Below the pieces are notes generated by a model, which was not told the DNA's origin, ran no database searches, and was given only the letters and a program-made list of their open reading frames with translations. From a virus: DNA of 38,456 nt. Shown one piece after another: positions 22,649 through 31,652 of the stretch (the stretch's first letter is position 1; each line of letters starts with the position of its first letter). Location of the stretch: positions 1 to 38,456 of the IMG/VR virus record IMGVR_UViG_3300018080_000334; one strand, written 5' to 3'. Made by a program: the position numbers and the translations under genes.

Positions 22649-23074
22649 ATGGCCTATTGCACCCAAAGCGACATCCTGGAGCAGCTGGATGAAGATATCC
22701 TGATCCAGTTGACCGATGACGACGACGAGGGAGAGGTCGACGACCAGAAGGTGACCACCGCGATCGAAAAGGCCGACGCCGAGATCAACAGCTATTGCGG
22801 CGCAAAGTATTCGGTGCCGTTTTCCACAGTGCCGCCGATGATCAAGGCCGCCTCCGTGGACATTGCCATCTATAACCTCTACGCGAGGCGGCGCGGCGCC
22901 GGGCCATCGGAAAAAGAGCGTTACGACAACCGCATTGCCTGGCTCAAGGATGTTGCCAAGGGGGTGGCGGTCTTGGGCGAGGACGACCCGGACGGCACGC
23001 CCTCGGAGCACAATGCGCCCGAGATCTCCTCAAACGACCGCATTTTCAGCAGGGACTCAATGGAGGGCTGGTAA
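22649..23074 (+). CDS. Head-tail connector protein (gp36 / DUF1320)
   Basis: A 141-residue protein with the family pattern YCTQSDILEQLDEDILIQLT, KVTTAIEKADAEINSYCGAK, YSVPFSTVPPMIKAASVDIA and YNLYARRR...RYDNRIAWLK. It probably forms an adaptor ring below the portal. It starts directly at the end of the preceding gene, using AAAGGGGAGGAA, and overlaps the next by one base. Confidence 0.88.
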   Translation: MAYCTQSDILEQLDEDILIQLTDDDDEGEVDDQKVTTAIEKADAEINSYCGAKYSVPFSTVPPMIKAASVDIAIYNLYARRRGAGPSEKERYDNRIAWLKDVAKGVAVLGEDDPDGTPSEHNAPEISSNDRIFSRDSMEGW

Positions 23075-23514
23075 TGAAAGAGCTATTGGCGGCAATTAAA
23101 GCAAAGCTCCAGGCCGATCTGACATACATTCGGGATCGGGATATCTTTATCACGCCCCATGAAAACTACATTCCGCACCACGTCCGCCCGCCGTGCGTGG
23201 GGATCAAGGACGGCGATATCGACGGAAGCGACGGCATGAGCGAATGCGAGGAGGCCCGGATGGTCGTGACCGTTATCCCGTATGTGCAGCTCGCCAAAGA
23301 CGAGGCCGCGATCATGGGGGACCCATCCGCAGGCCGAAAAGGCATCCTTGACATCGATGCCGATATCAAAGCGAGCCTTGACAATAACCTGCTGGACATC
23401 GAAGGCATGCAGGGCGCATCGTGCAAGTCATCCAAGGCCAGCGAGCTTTTCGGAGACGAACAGGAAACCCTTCAGCGGAAGCTGATTCGCTGCGAATACG
23501 AGAAGCAGGAATGA
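23074..23514 (+). CDS. Head-tail joining/tail terminator-type protein (gp37 position)
   Basis: A 146-residue protein in the place of Mu gp37-like proteins. N-terminal helix (LLAAIKAKLQADLTYIRDRD), then FITPHENYIPHHVRPPCVGI and ARMVVTVIPYVQLAKDEAAI, which suits the alpha-beta fold of tail terminators. The overlap with gp36 in ATGA-like fashion supports one transcription unit. Assignment mainly from position and general shape. Confidence 0.7.
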   Translation: MKELLAAIKAKLQADLTYIRDRDIFITPHENYIPHHVRPPCVGIKDGDIDGSDGMSECEEARMVVTVIPYVQLAKDEAAIMGDPSAGRKGILDIDADIKASLDNNLLDIEGMQGASCKSSKASELFGDEQETLQRKLIRCEYEKQE

Positions 23515-23540
23515 CCGTGAACCCGGCAAAAACATATTGC

Positions 23541-23614
23541 TCACACAAAGACGCAAAGGCACGGAGTGAAAAATTTAAAATTCTTCTTTGTGTTCTCTGT
23601 GGCTCTGTGTGAGA
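23541..23614. repeat. Type-1 interspersed repeat, complete, inverted orientation
   Basis: TCACACAAAGACGCAAAGGC at one side and TGTGTTCTCTGTGGCTCTGT then GTGAGA at the other, again preceded by AACCCGGCAAAA. It ends six bases before the AGGAGGAG of the next gene. Confidence 0.8.
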
Positions 23615-23631
23615 AAAATCAGGAGGAGCAA

Positions 23632-23904
23632 ATGGGACTTGTACTGATAGGCGAAAGCTTTGAAGTGGTGGACGGGCCGTACAAGGGCAAAACGTTCGTG
23701 CGCGGCAAGACATATGCCGAGGCCGAGGTGCCGCCCAATGAAAAGAAGCGGTTCAAACAGGTCAAAGACAGGCCAAAAAAAGCGGACGGCCCGGAGGCGG
23801 CGCCAGACAAATCCGTTCCGCAGGCGGCGAGCAAAAAAAGCGGCGCCTCTGAAAATAAAGCAAAGGCATCCGGGGCGGACAGCGGCAAGTTTAAAAAAGC
23901 GTAA
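23632..23904 (+). CDS. Small hypothetical protein with KOW-like start and disordered tail
   Basis: A 90-residue protein. Residues 1-45 (GESFEVVDGPYKGKTFVRGK) look like a small beta-barrel, and the remainder is a Lys/Ala/Ser/Pro-rich disordered tail. AGGAGGAG precedes the ATG. It lies just before the tail tube gene in the head-tail border zone. No family recognised. Confidence 0.6.
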   Translation: MGLVLIGESFEVVDGPYKGKTFVRGKTYAEAEVPPNEKKRFKQVKDRPKKADGPEAAPDKSVPQAASKKSGASENKAKASGADSGKFKKA

Positions 23905-23924
23905 ACCCGGCAAGACCAAAATGA

Positions 23925-24001
23925 TCACACGGAGCCACAGAGAACACAAAGAAAAGATTCTTGGGGTTTTAAGCCTTCGTGGCCTTGTGCCTTTGTGTGA
24001 G
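23925..24001. repeat. Type-1 interspersed repeat, complete copy
   Basis: TCACACGGAGCCACAGAGAA and TTCGTGGCCTTGTGCCTTTG then TGTGAGG as arms, preceded by AAACCCGGCAAGACC. It is very similar to the copy at 22277, which suggests copying of a whole intergenic segment. Confidence 0.8.
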
Positions 24002-24021
24002 GAAAAAGGAGGGTCCGACAA

Positions 24022-25299
24022 ATGAGATCATGGAGAGGCATGCACAACCTGTTGGCCGTGAGCGCCAACAATCAGGAGACGGCCATCAACACCGAGCAGA
24101 CGCTGGACACCAGCCTGCTGGTGGGCATGACCGACGTGATCAACCTGGAACCCAAGCGCGAGACCAACGCCGACGAGCTGACAGGGTATGAAGAACCCGA
24201 TACCGTGTACGATCTGGGCGCCCTGGCCGGGGTCACCATGAATTTCGACAAGGCCCAGCCGCAGCATTTCGCGTTCGGCCTGGCCTACGCCCTGGGCGTG
24301 ATCTCCACGGCAGCGGCCGGTACCGGGTACGCCCACAGCATCACGCCCATATCCAACGACCTGGACGTCTCCAGGAGCAATCCGTCGTTCACGGCGGGCA
24401 TGCGGTTCGGGTCGACCGTGCTCAAGCGCCTGTTCGCGTCCATGTTCGTGGATCAGCTGACCGCGACCTTTGCCCGCGACGCATGGGCCAAGCTGGTGCT
24501 GGCGTGCAAGGGCACGGGCAAGGTGTCGGACAATATCACCGAGGAGAGCATTACGGCCAAGGACGACGCGGTGTCCCTGACCCTGGCGGCCAATGCCGTG
24601 GAGGGGGCTACGGCGGCCGAGCGGTTGCAGAACGTGCAGCGCATCCGGGTGGAGCTGAATACCGGCGAGTGGACCGAGGTGGCCTATTCCGCCGTGTCGG
24701 ACGCGACCCCGGCCGTGATCACCATTACGCCGCCCGACACCAATACCGTGGATGTGACCTATAAGGTGCTCTATATCCCGGACGAGGCCGCATGGTGTAC
24801 GTTCCCCGCGAGGGTGTCCGAGACGCCGCTGCGCGTGACCCAGGTGGCGGTGACCCTGGGAGGCCTGGTGGATTCCGGCGCCTTTTCGGGCGGCCGGGAC
24901 TTCGGCTGCGAGGTGGAGTCGGTCGAGTATTCGATCCAGAACAACTTCCAGATCGAGATGTGCCACGGCGGATCGGGATCATATGCAGACCGCTGCTTCC
25001 GCGACGGCCGGGTCCAGACGCTCAAGTTCAACCGGGAATTCCGCGACTACATCCTCCAGCAGCACATCGACGACAACGACACCTTTGCGGTCAAGATCCT
25101 GGCCGAGGGCGCGGTCTTCGATTCTCCGCACGCCTACACGGTCCAGCTGCTTTTCCCGAAGGTGGCCGTGCTCTCCGCCCCGCTGTCGGTCAACGGCAAG
25201 CGGCTGGCAGAGGCAGGCGACATGATCGTCCTCGAGGACAGCAGCGAAGGGAGCGTGCAGGCCCTGGTCAAGAACTGCGTTGCGACCTATATGGCATAA
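24022..25299 (+). CDS. Tail tube (major tail) protein
   Basis: A 425-residue protein at the head of the tail genes. It has a beta-rich composition with an N-terminal segment TLDTSLLVGMTDVINLEPKR. A central Thr/Ala/Val-rich part (VEGATAAERLQNVQRIRVEL, YSAVSDATPAVITITPPDTN) could be an Ig-like decoration. The end resembles tube proteins of B3/D3112-type siphophages (RVSETPLRVTQVAVTLGGLV, NNFQIEMCHGG). It would polymerise to the non-contractile tube. AAAGGAGGG lies upstream. No sheath gene accompanies it. Confidence 0.78.
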   Translation: MRSWRGMHNLLAVSANNQETAINTEQTLDTSLLVGMTDVINLEPKRETNADELTGYEEPDTVYDLGALAGVTMNFDKAQPQHFAFGLAYALGVISTAAAGTGYAHSITPISNDLDVSRSNPSFTAGMRFGSTVLKRLFASMFVDQLTATFARDAWAKLVLACKGTGKVSDNITEESITAKDDAVSLTLAANAVEGATAAERLQNVQRIRVELNTGEWTEVAYSAVSDATPAVITITPPDTNTVDVTYKVLYIPDEAAWCTFPARVSETPLRVTQVAVTLGGLVDSGAFSGGRDFGCEVESVEYSIQNNFQIEMCHGGSGSYADRCFRDGRVQTLKFNREFRDYILQQHIDDNDTFAVKILAEGAVFDSPHAYTVQLLFPKVAVLSAPLSVNGKRLAEAGDMIVLEDSSEGSVQALVKNCVATYMA

Positions 25300-25322
25300 A
25301 GCGGCTATCGCAAAACCTAAAC

Positions 25323-25351
25323 CGTCATTCCGGCCTTGAGCCGGAATCCAG
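25323..25351. repeat. Type-2 interspersed palindrome
   Basis: CGTCATTCCGG with CCGGAATCCAG; ATTCCGGC pairs with GCCGGAAT across a 5-base loop. A second copy is nested in the repeat at 33523-33640. Confidence 0.75.
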
Positions 25352-25367
25352 ATAGAAAGGAAATACC

Positions 25368-25805
25368 ATGTTTGAACTCAAGGAAAAAGAGAAGCTCGTC
25401 GTCATCGTAACGACCAGCGGAGAGGAGGTCGGCGTTTACTACCGCGAGCCCACCACAAAGGAGATGCACCAATACCACGCCGAAGCTATCCAACGGAAGC
25501 GAAACAAGGTGACGTTTCGATATTCGGAGGCCCAGTACAAGTTCGGTCTGATAATTATGACCGGCATTCGCGAAGGCGATTTCGGCGCGCCAGGCGATGA
25601 CGGCAAGGTGGTGGCCATATCCAGCGACCCGAATAAGCCAAATTACCGCAAGGACTGGCTGGAGTTGATGCAACGCCATGCAGGGGCCGTTATCATCGCC
25701 CTGGGCGCCCATGTGTTCGGCGGGACCGAGGCCCTGGACGGCGATGAGGAAAAACCGGTTGGTGACGCCGATGGCGAATCCGGGGAAAACATTGACCAGG
25801 ACTGA
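25368..25805 (+). CDS. Tail assembly chaperone (gpG-type)
   Basis: A 145-residue acidic protein between tail tube and tape measure, where tail assembly chaperones occur. It starts MFELKEKEKLVVIVTTSGEE, with a helical middle (TTKEMHQYHAEAIQRKRNKV) and a very acidic tail (DGDEEKPVGDADGESGENID). It would coat the tape measure during assembly. Its stop overlaps the next frame as CTGA. No -1 slippery heptamer of the usual form is present near the end. Confidence 0.72.
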   Translation: MFELKEKEKLVVIVTTSGEEVGVYYREPTTKEMHQYHAEAIQRKRNKVTFRYSEAQYKFGLIIMTGIREGDFGAPGDDGKVVAISSDPNKPNYRKDWLELMQRHAGAVIIALGAHVFGGTEALDGDEEKPVGDADGESGENIDQD

Positions 25806-26119
25806 CGGATGATCTTCGGGCGCTGAAAGAGGGCATTTGCGATGAGGACGAGCAGACAAAATGCGAGCTGGAGTTCGGGAAGGACACGCCCGAGCTGGAA
25901 TGGTCCTGCCAGAACTGCCCCAAGAAGCGCCAGGAAGATCTGCATCCATACACCATAAAGCTGTTGAATCTAAGGACGCTGAAGGCGGCCGGGTACCCCA
26001 TGAGAGCAAACGACATTACATATCGGGAATGGCTGGACCTCGGCCGCCTTTGCATGGCGCTCAATCCATCGGTCTGCCCGTTCATGGGCACGGGGCGGGG
26101 AGCAGGGAGCGAGGAGTAA
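25802..26119 (+). CDS. Second tail chaperone frame (T-like), CTG start or recoding
   Basis: A 105-residue frame without any early ATG. It is open from 25796 and reads, from the CTG at 25802 (as Met), TDDLRALKEGICDEDEQTKC. It continues with ELEWSCQNCPKKRQ, LHPYTIKLLNLRTLKAAGYP and ITYREWLDLGRLC. Its composition and CxxC are convincing, and the competing frames look random. Translation probably begins at CTG overlapping the upstream stop, or follows by recoding. The last ten residues come from a GGGGAGCAGGGAGCG repeat. Similar small proteins sit before tape measures in related phages. Confidence 0.65.
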   Translation: MTDDLRALKEGICDEDEQTKCELEFGKDTPELEWSCQNCPKKRQEDLHPYTIKLLNLRTLKAAGYPMRANDITYREWLDLGRLCMALNPSVCPFMGTGRGAGSEE

Positions 26120-26133
26120 ACCCGGCAAAATGA

Positions 26134-26206
26134 TCGCGCAAAGACGCCAAGACGCCAAGAAAACATCAAGAAGCTGTCTCTGCGCCTCTGCGCCTTTGCG
26201 CGAGAC
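26134..26206. repeat. Type-1 interspersed repeat, GC-variant
   Basis: TCGCGCAAAGACGCCAAGAC at one end and TGCGCCTCTGCGCCTTTGCG then CGAGAC at the other. The stem is kept while both arms changed (compensating A/T to G/C differences against other copies). Preceded by AAACCCGGCAAAATGA. Confidence 0.7.
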
Positions 26207-26243
26207 CGTTTTTCGCCGGGCCTTCTCATTCTAAAACAGTTTT

Positions 26244-26273
26244 TCTCTGCGCCTTTGCGCCTCTGCGCGAGAA
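26244..26273. repeat. Type-1 repeat, single arm before the tape measure gene
   Basis: CTCTGCGCCTTTGCGCCTCT then GCGCGAGA, a second copy of the downstream arm in tandem with the repeat at 26134-26206. Ten bases later the tape measure gene begins. Confidence 0.65.
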
Positions 26274-26282
26274 TAGTTTTTT

Positions 26283-29200
26283 ATGGCCACTCCGCTTAAA
26301 ATACAGATCATCGTTGACGATGACGGATCGGTGAAGGTCCGGCAGTTCGGCCAGGAAGCTGAAAGGGCCGGACGCAAGGGCAAGGAAGCCTTCCATAAAA
26401 CCGGCCGGTCGTTAGACGAGATGAACCGCCATGCGGTATCGGCCCACGCGAATATTTTGAAAATCGCCTCGGCGGTTGCTGCTGCGTGGGCAGCCGTGAG
26501 GACAATCGAGTCCCTAAAAAATGCGGCCTCCGACCTCAACGAAACGGTCAGCAAATCGAATACCATTTTCGCGGCCAATGCCGACGAGATCATGCAGTGG
26601 TCCAAAACCTCGGCCACGGCGTTCGGGCTGTCGCAGCAGGCGGCCCTGGAAAACGCCAGCACGCTCGGCAATATGTTCAAACAGCTCGGCGCGGGCACGG
26701 ACATCGCGGCGGCGAACAGCAGGCAAATGGTGCAGCTTTCCGCCGACATTGCTTCTTTTCATAACGTGGCGGGCGGGGCCACCCAGGTCCTGGAAGCGAT
26801 GCAGGCATCCTTTCGCGGTGAATACGATTCTTTGCAGCGCTACATCCCCACCATCAACGCGGCCACCGTTGAGCAGCAGGCCCTGGCCGAGACCGGCCGG
26901 ACCTCGGCCAAGGAGCTGACCGCGCTCGAAAAGGCAACGGCGGCCATGACCATCATCATCCGGGATGCCGGGGACGCCACCGGCGATTTTGCCCGGACCG
27001 CCGACCAGGCCGCCAACCAGGAGCGCATCCTCAACGCCCAAATCGAGGACGCCAAGGCAGGCATCGGCCAGGGGTTGCTGCCCATCTACCGCGAGATCCT
27101 CGTGGCGACCAACCAATGGATACAGGCGAATAAGAACCTGATTGCCACCAAGGTCCGCGACTGGGTCGACACGTCGGTGGACGGCATACGATACATGGCC
27201 GATGCCCTGACCGCATTTGCCCGCGTGGAGTTGACGCTCAAAAAAGCGCAGTACTCAGGGCAGGAGCTGGCCCTTAAATTCAAACTGTGGGCCAATATGG
27301 GGGAAGCGTCCGAGCAGAAGATCCGCAAGGAGCTGATCGCAACCCAGCAGGTCATTGCCGACGTGACAAATGCGATCCTTGAGTTGGACAAGGCGCATGA
27401 TGAGCTGTACAACCCCGGCCTTCAGGCGGCAAAAGAGGCCCTGAACGAGGCCAACCGGGCCGCCCAGGAAACCGCCGACGTGATCAAAGACCCGCTCACC
27501 AAAAACCTCGGGACCGCGGCCGAGGCAATGGCGCTCACCCAGGCAGAGACCGACCACTTGACAGAGGCCCTGGCCAAATTGGAAAAGCAGGCCGAAGACG
27601 CGGCCAATGCGCGGGCCTGGGCCGTGCAGGATATGTCGGACTGGGTAAGGGCGAGCAACCTGGCCGTGGACGACATGGCCCTTGATTTTGCCCGCTACAT
27701 GGACCGGGTCACCGCAGAGGTCGAGCAGGGCAACGCGCGCATCGAGGCCAGCACATACGACACAACCAAATATTACGAGAGCTTGTGGGATAAGGCGTTG
27801 AACCGTGTTGAGAAAGGTTTCGCCGACACGTTTGCCGAGATCCTGGATACGGGAAACGATTTCGTTAATGATCTGATCCGCATCTTTGCGGAGGGTGCGT
27901 CAGCTATCAGCATGGAAATCCTCTTTGGGGTCAATACCGGATCCGGAACATCCGGAACTCTGGCGTCGCTGCTGGGGATCAGCGGTTCCGGTTCAAGCGG
28001 CAGCGGCACCAGCTGGCTGTCCAACCTCCTCGGACTTGGGAAAACAGGATATGAGTTGTACTCGGGCGAGTCGCTGATGGGGACCATCGTGTCCAGCGTC
28101 CAGGAATATCTGGGCCTGGGTAATTATGCCTATCTGGCATCCAACCTGGGGACCTCCTCTGCCATCGGCGGCAGTGCCTACGCGGGCTCATACGCGGGCA
28201 TGTTTGCAGGCATGACCGACGCGGAGATTGCTTCAATGGTGGGCAGCGCCACCGGATCATATACGACCGGAACCGCAATGGCGGGCATGGGGGCATCGAT
28301 GGGGATTGCCGCCGCCGCTGCCGCCGCCATCTTCATCGCCAATGCGATTTTTGACCACAACATGGGGCCGGACTACTCATCGTTGCAGACCAAATCATCC
28401 ATCAACCTGGCGAATCGTCCCGACGCCATATTCACCGGCGAAATGTTCCAGGCGGGTGTGGGCGGCGGGACATGGAGCGAGGAGGATGCACAGGGCGGCG
28501 TGATCAGGATCGGCGGCATGATCGCCGACTCCCTCAATATGTACAATAGTATATTCGCCAACCTTGGAGAGGAGTCGCAAAAAAAGCTCCGTGCCACGCT
28601 GGACGATTCGTTTAACTGGGACAACATCTTTTTGGGCGTCCGCCAGGAGGCATCAACCGGAGCGCCCATCTCTGCCTGGATGGGCATGGAAACGCCCAAC
28701 GAGATTACGGAAAGCGAGTGGACCCGGATTATCCGTGGCATGACCGACTATATTGCAAGCGCCGATACATGGGACCCTTTGAGAGTGGCGTTAGAAGAGG
28801 GTCTGTCGTCGCAAGAAACGCGAGATGCCATCGTCAAGAGCATTGAATCCAACGGAGAATTAACCGGCCAGGCCCTGGCCGATATCCTGGGGGTCGGCCT
28901 GGAAGACTTGCAGGGCGTTTTCGGCAATGAGTATAAAGATGAACTTCAAAATTTCCTGGACTCCTTAAACGAGTACTATGTGTCCGGCTATGAGGCCATA
29001 TCTGGTGGTCAGCATGATAGCGTGTTGGCTGCGCTGAATTCGGCATTCGGTGATTACTTTGTGGATTACATTTCCGAGGCCCTGGACAACGTGCGGGCGG
29101 CGGAGGTGTTCCAGTATATGACGGACGACATTCAAACCGCCCTGAACTCACTTGATGCATCCACCTTTGTTGAGAACGTCGAGGCCTTCAACGCGGCGTT

Positions 29201-31652
29201 TACCGAAAACGCGCAGTGTGTGGCCGCTGCGTCATCGGTATGGGAAGACCTCAACGCCTTTGTCGGCCGATCGTCCGACCAGATAACCGCATATGAAAAG
29301 GCGCTGACCCTGGCCGACGCAAAAATGACCGGGTATCTGTCCAAGCTGGCCCAGTACGGCATCACGCCGTCCGAGGAGGACCAGGCAAAGGTTGCGGAAA
29401 CATTTGTCCAGCAGTTTCTCGGCGGCATAGTCGATCTGAATGCAGCGGTTGAACCGGCCGGGGACATGGCCCAGATGCTCGCCGCCCTCAACGGCCAATT
29501 TGACGCCTATTTGATCCTGCTCCAGCAGTACGGAGTGGACCTGGCCAAAATAACGGACCTGGAGACTCTGCGCACGGAAGCCACCGAGCGCCTCCTGGAG
29601 GAGTACAAGATCCAGCTGGGGCTCTATGGGGAAGGATATGCAGAAGCACAACGAATGGAGGAGATCGAGCAGCGGTATCGGCAGTTCGGGCTGAGCACCG
29701 ACCAGCTGATCGAAGCTTTTAAAAATGCGTCCCTGGCGCAGCTCCAGGTGGCGGCGCAAATGCTGGGCATCGGCTGGACCGACATCGCCGATGATATAGC
29801 CTTCTTGACCGGCGTCACCGAGGAGGCGGGCACCACCATCAGCACGGTGGCCAGCCAGATCCGCGCCAACCTCGACGCGCTAAGATCCGAGATCGGGACC
29901 CTCACCGGCAGCGGAGCGCAGTCCTCGGCCGCTATCGCCGGGCAGATCGAAGCCATCCTGGGCAAGGGCGCGGGTGAGTTGACCCTGGACAACCTCCTGG
30001 GCGCATCCGAGTTGATGTCCGATTGGCTGGCGGCCGCAGCAGAAGAGGCGCGCGCAGCAGTGGAAGCACAACGCGAGCAATACCAGAATGAGATCGACCT
30101 CCTCTATGAGCAGCGCGAAACCATCCAGATGCAGATCCGGTTGAAGGACGCTGTCGGGAACCTGGTCGGCCAGATCGATAACGCCATCCGGAATATCAGG
30201 TATTCGGACCTCAACGTCGCCATTCCCCGGCAAAAAGCGGAAGAGGCAAAGGTTGAACTCGAGGAATTATACCGCGCGGCCCTTGAGGGCGGGACTGCGG
30301 AAATACAGGAGTTCTTGAGTTTCGCGCCGACCGCCCTGCGCCAGTATCAGGAGGAGCATAAGTCCGACGCCGAATATCAGCGCTTTTTCAACCAAGTTGC
30401 GGGCGAGGGCGGCTGGATGGAAACCATCAGAGGCCTGGCCGAGACCGGATCGTATGACGAGGCCATCCTGTCTGAGCTTCAGGGCGGCAACGACGAGCTG
30501 CGGTCCATAGACGACCAGATCCAGGCGTTGCGCGACGCTATGGACGCCCTGGAGCCCGACTATTCGGAGATGGAGGCGCAGTTTGAATCGTGGGCCGCCG
30601 AGATCGAATCGCTGATCGCCCAGGTGGAGAAGCTGGACGAGATCAGGGGCATACTCGAGGTGGAGTGGAAAGGCTGGACCGGGGACGTCAAAGACGCGAT
30701 GGAAATGCTCTTGACGTTGTTAGATGTATATGGCCCGGAGAACGAAATTGTTTTGCGATTTTTGAGCACGGTTCCGCTGGACCTCTTTCCGGATTTGAAT
30801 TCGCTGGCTGCGGCGGCCGGGTGGATCGCCAAAGCAACCGGAGGTTTCGGAAGCACGGCCACCCTGGCGTTTATCAAACATGTGGCTTCGGATTGGCATT
30901 TTGAAAATATCGACCAGATTCTGGCGAGCATCGGCTGGCTCAAACAGGCTACCGGATCGTGGACATCAACGGCAGTGATCACGTTTGTCGCCGAACTGAT
31001 GGACCGCTACAACGTACCCATCACCCAGATTGACTACTGGCTCACCCAGATGGGCATTACCGACACGGAGATCGCGCGGGAAGTAAAAGTCCGACTGATC
31101 TATACGATGGTTTCCAGCGGATCTCTCAACATGGCCGAGGTGGCTGAATTCGCATACAACGAGGCCTATGCAGCCTGGATGTCTCCCCGCTATTCGGCCG
31201 AGGCCGTCGAGATCCTGCGCACCCTGGAGGCCCTGGCCAAGATGTGGGGCGTGAATGCCGCAGGCAGCCTCGGGCATTACGTTAACGCATACGGCGGCTA
31301 CACCGTGGACCCGGCCGCCTGGGCCAGCCTCTGGCAATGGCACGGCCGCCTGCCCACCTGGGGCGAAGGCGCCTATGTCACGTCGCCCACCCTCGGCTGG
31401 GTCGGCGAGGCCGGATATCCGGAAGTCGTGCTCCCCATGAAAGACGGCTATGTCCCGGCCAAAATCATCAACGGCGGTTCCACCCAGGCCGGGGCAGACC
31501 GGCCGATCGAGCTGAGCCTGACGATTCAGCTTGACCCCATTACCGGCACGGTCCGGGCCATCGCGCGAGAAGAGGCGGAAGAGCACCGGTTCACCCTGGT
31601 CCGGGCGCAAACCCTGCTGGACGACAGGAGGCAGCCGATCGAATGCTCCTGA
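26283..31652 (+). CDS. Tape measure protein
   Basis: A 1789-residue protein that sets tail length and spans the tube. The N-terminus is typical (LKIQIIVDDDGSVKVRQFGQ, then long Ala-rich helices and SFHNVAGGATQVLEAMQASF, LQRYIPTINAATVEQQALAE). Gly/Ser/Ala-rich hydrophobic segments lie around residues 540-700 (GMGASMGIAAAAAAAIFIAN). Long coiled coils follow around 1220-1470. The C-terminus (GEGAYVTSPTLGWVGEAGYP, EVVLPMKDGYVPAKIINGG) is the usual end of this class. It starts at ATG 26283 with no clear ribosome site apart from the GAGA of the repeat arm. Tail length would be well over 200 nm at the usual rate per residue. Confidence 0.92.
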   Translation: MATPLKIQIIVDDDGSVKVRQFGQEAERAGRKGKEAFHKTGRSLDEMNRHAVSAHANILKIASAVAAAWAAVRTIESLKNAASDLNETVSKSNTIFAANADEIMQWSKTSATAFGLSQQAALENASTLGNMFKQLGAGTDIAAANSRQMVQLSADIASFHNVAGGATQVLEAMQASFRGEYDSLQRYIPTINAATVEQQALAETGRTSAKELTALEKATAAMTIIIRDAGDATGDFARTADQAANQERILNAQIEDAKAGIGQGLLPIYREILVATNQWIQANKNLIATKVRDWVDTSVDGIRYMADALTAFARVELTLKKAQYSGQELALKFKLWANMGEASEQKIRKELIATQQVIADVTNAILELDKAHDELYNPGLQAAKEALNEANRAAQETADVIKDPLTKNLGTAAEAMALTQAETDHLTEALAKLEKQAEDAANARAWAVQDMSDWVRASNLAVDDMALDFARYMDRVTAEVEQGNARIEASTYDTTKYYESLWDKALNRVEKGFADTFAEILDTGNDFVNDLIRIFAEGASAISMEILFGVNTGSGTSGTLASLLGISGSGSSGSGTSWLSNLLGLGKTGYELYSGESLMGTIVSSVQEYLGLGNYAYLASNLGTSSAIGGSAYAGSYAGMFAGMTDAEIASMVGSATGSYTTGTAMAGMGASMGIAAAAAAAIFIANAIFDHNMGPDYSSLQTKSSINLANRPDAIFTGEMFQAGVGGGTWSEEDAQGGVIRIGGMIADSLNMYNSIFANLGEESQKKLRATLDDSFNWDNIFLGVRQEASTGAPISAWMGMETPNEITESEWTRIIRGMTDYIASADTWDPLRVALEEGLSSQETRDAIVKSIESNGELTGQALADILGVGLEDLQGVFGNEYKDELQNFLDSLNEYYVSGYEAISGGQHDSVLAALNSAFGDYFVDYISEALDNVRAAEVFQYMTDDIQTALNSLDASTFVENVEAFNAAFTENAQCVAAASSVWEDLNAFVGRSSDQITAYEKALTLADAKMTGYLSKLAQYGITPSEEDQAKVAETFVQQFLGGIVDLNAAVEPAGDMAQMLAALNGQFDAYLILLQQYGVDLAKITDLETLRTEATERLLEEYKIQLGLYGEGYAEAQRMEEIEQRYRQFGLSTDQLIEAFKNASLAQLQVAAQMLGIGWTDIADDIAFLTGVTEEAGTTISTVASQIRANLDALRSEIGTLTGSGAQSSAAIAGQIEAILGKGAGELTLDNLLGASELMSDWLAAAAEEARAAVEAQREQYQNEIDLLYEQRETIQMQIRLKDAVGNLVGQIDNAIRNIRYSDLNVAIPRQKAEEAKVELEELYRAALEGGTAEIQEFLSFAPTALRQYQEEHKSDAEYQRFFNQVAGEGGWMETIRGLAETGSYDEAILSELQGGNDELRSIDDQIQALRDAMDALEPDYSEMEAQFESWAAEIESLIAQVEKLDEIRGILEVEWKGWTGDVKDAMEMLLTLLDVYGPENEIVLRFLSTVPLDLFPDLNSLAAAAGWIAKATGGFGSTATLAFIKHVASDWHFENIDQILASIGWLKQATGSWTSTAVITFVAELMDRYNVPITQIDYWLTQMGITDTEIAREVKVRLIYTMVSSGSLNMAEVAEFAYNEAYAAWMSPRYSAEAVEILRTLEALAKMWGVNAAGSLGHYVNAYGGYTVDPAAWASLWQWHGRLPTWGEGAYVTSPTLGWVGEAGYPEVVLPMKDGYVPAKIINGGSTQAGADRPIELSLTIQLDPITGTVRAIAREEAEEHRFTLVRAQTLLDDRRQPIECS

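Noticed and set aside
25782-25803. Classical -1 slippery site between the two tail chaperone frames
   Set aside because: GGGGAAAAC is not in the right phase, and a -1 shift there would meet a TGA at 25793 before the second frame opens.
24022-26119. Contractile tail (sheath) genes as in Mu
   Set aside because: No sheath-like protein or baseplate wedge genes; the order tube, chaperones, tape measure and fibres fits a siphovirus.
25861-26133. ATG-started frame overlapping the second tail chaperone frame
   Set aside because: Composition looks random, while the other frame has ordered motifs; the ATG has no ribosome site.
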